Source: a virus. Taken from it: a stretch of 63,690 bases of DNA. Below, piece by piece: positions 60,936 through 63,690 of the stretch. Made by a program: the position numbers and the translations under genes. How positions within the stretch are numbered: position 1 is the first letter of the stretch; each line of letters starts with the position of its first letter. The stretch spans positions 1 to 63,690 of the IMG/VR virus record IMGVR_UViG_3300021963_000126; one strand, written 5' to 3'. The notes beneath the pieces were generated by a model. It was not told where the DNA came from, ran no database searches, and was given only the letters and a program-made list of their open reading frames with translations.

Positions 60936-60964
60936 ATTGTAGCGTAAAACAGTCAGAGTGTCAA
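60936..60964 (-). promoter_or_regulatory. Strong sigma-70-type promoter for the AAA+ gene
   Basis: The minus strand has TTGACA, a 17-bp spacer and TACAAT (11 of 12 consensus bases). The -35 contains the TGA stop codon of the 132-residue gene upstream. Confidence 0.85.
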
Positions 60965-61359
60965 TCTATTTTTGTGTTGTATTTTTGCGACATCTCTTTT
61001 GATTTAGTGTATTTTTTTATGTCGCCACCGAATAGTACCAATTGGACAGCAGTTTTTTCTGCAAAAACTTTAATGTATTTTCTGGTAAGAAAATATGGAC
61101 CGCTGATAGTCCTATCTAAATCTAAAAATAATTTATTATGGAAATTTTCTATTGGTTTTGGAAAGTCAACCTGATACGATTTTAAACCTAATTTTTGTTC
61201 AAAATCATCTAAACCTCTTTCTGTTAACCTCATACTATTGGTGCCGTTGTCTCTAGGATTAAGCCACCAAAGTAAATACCAACTTTTGAGTTGCTTCTCA
61301 TTCACAACAACATTAAGTTCATTGAGAAGTGTTTTAGTTAGTTGGAGTTTTTGATTCAT
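60961..61359 (-). CDS. Conserved phage protein of unknown function
   Basis: A 132-residue protein. Its core KSWYLLWWLNPRDNGTNSMR, with LTERGLDDFEQKLGL, then KLFLDLDRTISGPYFL and VFAEKTAVQLVLFGGDIKKY, is one I associate with a widespread hypothetical protein of T4-like cyanophages. No catalytic motif is obvious. It overlaps the upstream 103-residue gene by 26 bp. Its stop codon is part of the AAA+ promoter. A role in replication or nucleotide metabolism is only suggested by location. Confidence 0.7.
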   Translation of the reverse strand: MNQKLQLTKTLLNELNVVVNEKQLKSWYLLWWLNPRDNGTNSMRLTERGLDDFEQKLGLKSYQVDFPKPIENFHNKLFLDLDRTISGPYFLTRKYIKVFAEKTAVQLVLFGGDIKKYTKSKEMSQKYNTKID

Positions 61360-61645
61360 CGCTTTCTACTTTTTCTCCAGTAGTTAGCTTATAGACAGAA
61401 AAATCTTTACAATTAAATAATTTGTTAAGTTTTTCGGCTAGATTAAAGGCATGTCCAGAGTTAGAAAAACTTACTTTTTTATATTTTGGTCCAAGATTTT
61501 GGGCTATAAAACTAGTGGTTTTTAGATTAACTGGCCTATCATTATAAAAAACTGCCCAAATGGCATCAGCTTCTAGAACCTGTTCTGTTTTGTAATTTTT
61601 TTTGTTTGTTAGTTCTAACAAAACTTTTGGTTTTGGTCTAGACAT
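61334..61645 (-). CDS. Conserved phage protein with a gated ribosome binding site
   Basis: A 103-residue basic protein. EADAIWAVFYNDRPVNLKTT followed by GPKYKKVSFSNSGHAFNLAE is a conserved pattern shared with T4-like cyanophage proteins of unknown role. A late promoter and a 9-bp hairpin precede it: the hairpin includes the region between the GGAG ribosome binding site and the ATG, and the late start site lies inside its 5' arm. Late-specific translation is inferred. Confidence 0.7.
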   Translation of the reverse strand: MSRPKPKVLLELTNKKNYKTEQVLEADAIWAVFYNDRPVNLKTTSFIAQNLGPKYKKVSFSNSGHAFNLAEKLNKLFNCKDFSVYKLTTGEKVESDESKTPTN

Positions 61646-61646
61646 A

Positions 61647-61678
61647 ATATATGCGCTCCGAATTTAGTACGCATATAT
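61647..61678 (-). promoter_or_regulatory. Hairpin covering the ribosome binding site of the 103-residue gene
   Basis: ATATATGCG and CGCATATAT form a perfect 9-bp stem with a 14-nt loop that ends in GGAG. The ATG follows 1-2 nt after the 3' arm. Read-through RNA folds; RNA started at the late promoter (61670) keeps only one base of the 5' arm. Confidence 0.65.
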
Positions 61679-61683
61679 TTAGT
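61676..61683 (-). promoter_or_regulatory. Late promoter inside a ribosome-binding-site hairpin (ACTAAATA)
   Basis: The minus strand reads ACTAAATA, with a predicted start at 61670, the last base of the hairpin's 5' arm. Transcripts begin with the loop sequence and the free GGAG. Confidence 0.6.
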
Positions 61684-61690
61684 TGAAAAA

Positions 61691-61906
61691 TTAAAAATTT
61701 CCACCATCCATCTTTATTTGGACAGCGGTGTTTTCGGGCGGTCTAGAAGGACCATCTCCTGCTAATCTTGTCATTGTTACCGCTAAACTGTCCACTAAAG
61801 ATTGTACTTCTTTAATGTCTAAAGTAAGATTTCTCTGATTGCTTTTAATAGCTATTCGAGCTTTGTCTAAAAAATTTTCAATTGGTGCAGTATTAAGATA
61901 ATTCAT
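61691..61906 (-). CDS. Small protein of unknown function
   Basis: A 71-residue protein. Most of it is predicted helical (IENFLDKARIAIKSNQRNLT, then KEVQSLVDSLAVTMTRL), with a short disordered tail (GDGPSRPPENTAVQIKMDGG). It overlaps the 164-residue gene by 14 bp and is followed by the late promoter of the 103-residue gene. I do not recognise a family; the overlap and codon pattern support it as a real gene. Confidence 0.6.
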   Translation of the reverse strand: MNYLNTAPIENFLDKARIAIKSNQRNLTLDIKEVQSLVDSLAVTMTRLAGDGPSRPPENTAVQIKMDGGNF

Positions 61907-62387
61907 TTTTTTTACTCATTAAAACAAGCATTTGTTTCATTTCATCTTCAGTTCTAAACGGACCTTTAAAAACATATCGTTCTAAAGTAATTAGTTTTGG
62001 GCAGAAACTTTTTACCCAACCTTTGCGGAATTTAATAACATAATATCCTGCACAATATAGGCTCTTACTTTTGTTACTCTTTGCATAGATTGGTAATTTT
62101 TTCTTTATGTTATATACAGGATTGTGGGGCCTACTACCGCACGGAAACTCATATACATTGTGTGTTAAGTCGATATTTTTAAGTACTTTGATATTTTTTT
62201 CAATTTCTTCCGTTACCGAAATTCCAAATGTATCTCTTATTTCTGATTTAGTCTGAATATCAATTTTTTGACCTTTACGATAGAAACTAAAACCTTTCTT
62301 TTCTTTATTCAAAGTTCCTAATTTCTTACCACCATCCTCGACAATCCATACTTTATTAGGTACTAAAACTTTAGCAACGGCGCTCAT
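61893..62387 (-). CDS. Conserved phage protein of unknown function
   Basis: A 164-residue basic protein. The C-terminal half has YAKSNKSKSLYCAGYYVIKF, RKGWVKSFCPKLITLERYVF, and KGPFRTEDEMKQML, a set I associate with a hypothetical protein linked to the RNase H-like gene in T4-like cyanophages. It may bind nucleic acid given its Lys content, but no known fold motif is seen. It overlaps the RNase H-like gene by 4 bp (ATGA type), suggesting translational coupling. Confidence 0.7.
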   Translation of the reverse strand: MSAVAKVLVPNKVWIVEDGGKKLGTLNKEKKGFSFYRKGQKIDIQTKSEIRDTFGISVTEEIEKNIKVLKNIDLTHNVYEFPCGSRPHNPVYNIKKKLPIYAKSNKSKSLYCAGYYVIKFRKGWVKSFCPKLITLERYVFKGPFRTEDEMKQMLVLMSKKNELS

Positions 62388-63370
62388 AATGTATACCTCG
62401 CATTTAATGGTTCTGCATAAATCTGTACATTGTCGCTTACTTTTTGTAAATCGTATTCTGCACAGAATTTTAAAAGTTTAAATCCAACTTGTGAAACATT
62501 TTTTGTTTTATGTTCTTTGTTATCAATTACACTATTAATAATTTCTTTGATCTCAGCTGGTTGGGCTGTGAGGTCACATAATAGTTTATTTCGAGTATAG
62601 TCATCTAATACTTTATGTTCGACACCTTCGTGGTCAGTCCAGCGCTGAAGCATCATGTTGTTCCAAGAATAGCCTTTTGTTCCTCTGTCGGCAAAGGCCT
62701 CACGGAGACCAACTTTATTCTTTGTCCCTTTCTCACGTACTCCCGGATAAGCACTAAAGATATTGTCGGAGGTGTCGCCACGCATACACTTCTCAAAAAG
62801 TAACCATTCTGGGTCCGGCGCGGGCTTGACTTGTTTAGTTTTCTTATCAACGATAGGCTTACCCTTCTCATCAAAATACCCCTCATGTGTAGTTGTAATA
62901 CCCATGACTCCGTTATATTGTTTAACATTTGGAGCAATAAGTTGTGCAAAGTCGCCGTCTGTTGAAATGATAACATGGTTATCGTTTGGATGACTCTGTA
63001 TCCACCCTGCAATAAGATCGTCTGCTTCTAGTTGAGCATGTTGCAAAACTGTACAATTAGTTTTACTTTCAATAAATTCTTTAAATTTATCAAAAGTTTC
63101 CCAAAATAATTTTTCTTCTTCTGCTTCTCGGGGACTATGTGCGGCACGGGCATCACTCCGATTTCTTTTATAAGGTGCATAATGATCTTTGCGCCAGCTA
63201 CGCCCCTCTAGGCAAAATACCACATGGGTGCCGTTAAAATCTTTCCATGCTTTTTTAATAGAAGCAAGGATAATGTGCATGGCCATACCGACTTTTTCAT
63301 CAGCGTCGCCTCTTACTACATGCCTTGCACGAAAGAATGTATTTGCGGTATCTACAAGAATATAACTCAT
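62384..63370 (-). CDS. rnh: RNase H / 5'-3' exonuclease of the FEN family (T4 rnh-like)
   Basis: Removes RNA primers from lagging-strand fragments. The 328-residue sequence has the FEN-type metal-binding acids: D7 in ILVDTAN, LEADDLIAGW (E115, D117, D118), ISTDGDFAQL (D138, D140), and MRGDTSDNI (D199, D202). HYAPYKRNR (residues 63-71) is the substrate-binding basic part. T4 RNase H has 305 residues, so size agrees. A Lys-rich 20-residue insertion occurs around residue 170-182. It overlaps the upstream gene by one base (TAATG) and the downstream gene by 4 bp, so it lies in a coupled replication cluster. Confidence 0.9.
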   Translation of the reverse strand: MSYILVDTANTFFRARHVVRGDADEKVGMAMHIILASIKKAWKDFNGTHVVFCLEGRSWRKDHYAPYKRNRSDARAAHSPREAEEEKLFWETFDKFKEFIESKTNCTVLQHAQLEADDLIAGWIQSHPNDNHVIISTDGDFAQLIAPNVKQYNGVMGITTTHEGYFDEKGKPIVDKKTKQVKPAPDPEWLLFEKCMRGDTSDNIFSAYPGVREKGTKNKVGLREAFADRGTKGYSWNNMMLQRWTDHEGVEHKVLDDYTRNKLLCDLTAQPAEIKEIINSVIDNKEHKTKNVSQVGFKLLKFCAEYDLQKVSDNVQIYAEPLNARYTL

Positions 63371-63690
63371 TAGCCTATCTCTGACTTTCCGTCACCTAGA
63401 TTGTTTACATTAACATAACCAGAACCACGTCTGTCCATATTAACCCCTGCTTCGGCCCCTACATTTCGGCAAAGCTCTTGAAACCATAGATCAACTATTT
63501 CTTCTTCGCTCTGCCCTTGAAAGCCGTTAAGTCTTAATTGTACTATAAAATGCTCATTCCAGTCAAGTTCAAAGAATCCGTTCCTTACATTATCTGCATT
63601 AACTTTAGTTTCTAATACAGCAACATACGGTTCTCCTTTTTCGTTTGCTAGTTCTTTTGGAGATAACTTCGAAATACGTTCTTTTTCGGC
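63370..63690 (-). CDS. Conserved phage protein, C-terminal part only (5' end outside window)
   Basis: The last 106 residues of an ORF that enters from the window edge and ends at a TAA overlapping the RNase H-like ATG. The visible sequence contains ISKLSPKELANEKGEPYVAV, LETKVNADNVRNGFFELDWN, and EEIVDLWFQELCRNVGAEAG, similar to a hypothetical protein common in T4-like cyanophages. The end is GYVNVNNLGDGKSEIG. There is no catalytic motif. Coupling to the RNase H-like gene suggests a replication-related role, which is inference. Confidence 0.65.
   Translation of the reverse strand, partial: AEKERISKLSPKELANEKGEPYVAVLETKVNADNVRNGFFELDWNEHFIVQLRLNGFQGQSEEEIVDLWFQELCRNVGAEAGVNMDRRGSGYVNVNNLGDGKSEIG

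Overview
The window is 63.7 kb of a T4-superfamily myophage (contractile-tailed, double-stranded DNA phage). The capsid set (gp20 portal, gp21 protease, gp22 scaffold, gp23 major capsid protein), the baseplate set (gp26, gp53, gp5, gp25, gp6, gp7-like) and the replication/transcription set (gp46, gp47, gp55, RNase H-like nuclease, ThyA) are all T4-type. The sequence is AT-rich. Many small conserved hypotheticals and the long fibre-like genes resemble the marine/freshwater cyanophage and pelagiphage branch rather than enteric T-evens; this is a judgement from remembered family sequences, not a search. No photosynthesis genes are present, so the host is left open. A Gram-negative host is suggested by the OmpA-like domain on the gp5 needle, a fold that normally binds diaminopimelate peptidoglycan.

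Layout. (1) 1-17008, minus strand: a huge repeat-containing fibre-like protein, five smaller virion proteins, gp23, gp22, gp21, an acidic gp67/68-like prohead protein, a small conserved protein, gp20 and a tape-measure-like protein. (2) 17083-18164, plus strand: gp26 and a gp51-like small protein. (3) 18161-24306, minus strand: a possible internal virion protein, a 0.45-kb GC-richer hairpin-dense non-coding block, a SegE-like GIY-YIG protein, a histone-H1-like protein, gp46, gp47 and gp55. (4) 24420-56431, plus strand: one 32-kb late run coding the baseplate (tube-junction protein, gp53, hub protein, gp5 needle, gp25, gp6, a 4,302-residue gp7-position protein) and then adhesion proteins (collagen-like fibre, subtilase, structural protein, four paralogous fibre genes). 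(5) 56428-63690, minus strand: ThyA, small genes, a VWA/metallopeptidase-like protein with a MoxR-type AAA+ ATPase, conserved hypotheticals and an RNase H/FEN-type nuclease.

Regulation can be read from the DNA. Late promoters of the T4 type (TATAAATA, with first bases variable: NNTAAATA) sit before many structural genes, and the cognate sigma factor gp55 is encoded here. Host-type sigma-70 promoters with 17-bp spacers precede gp55, the AAA+ gene and the VWA gene. Four late promoters are placed so that the T4-rule start site falls on, or one base from, the A of the start codon, predicting leaderless mRNAs. One or two other genes have hairpins that would hide the ribosome binding site in read-through RNA but not in RNA started at the local promoter. 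Intrinsic terminators with UUCG or GCAA loops separate the gp23 unit from the genes after it and the AAA+ gene from the VWA gene.

The most unusual content is: a gp5 needle carrying OmpA-like and M15 peptidase domains instead of T4 lysozyme; the MoxR/VWA pair; the structured non-coding block; a seven-bladed FG-GAP propeller inside a giant baseplate protein; a virion-region subtilase with an intact triad; and the promoter-on-start-codon arrangement.
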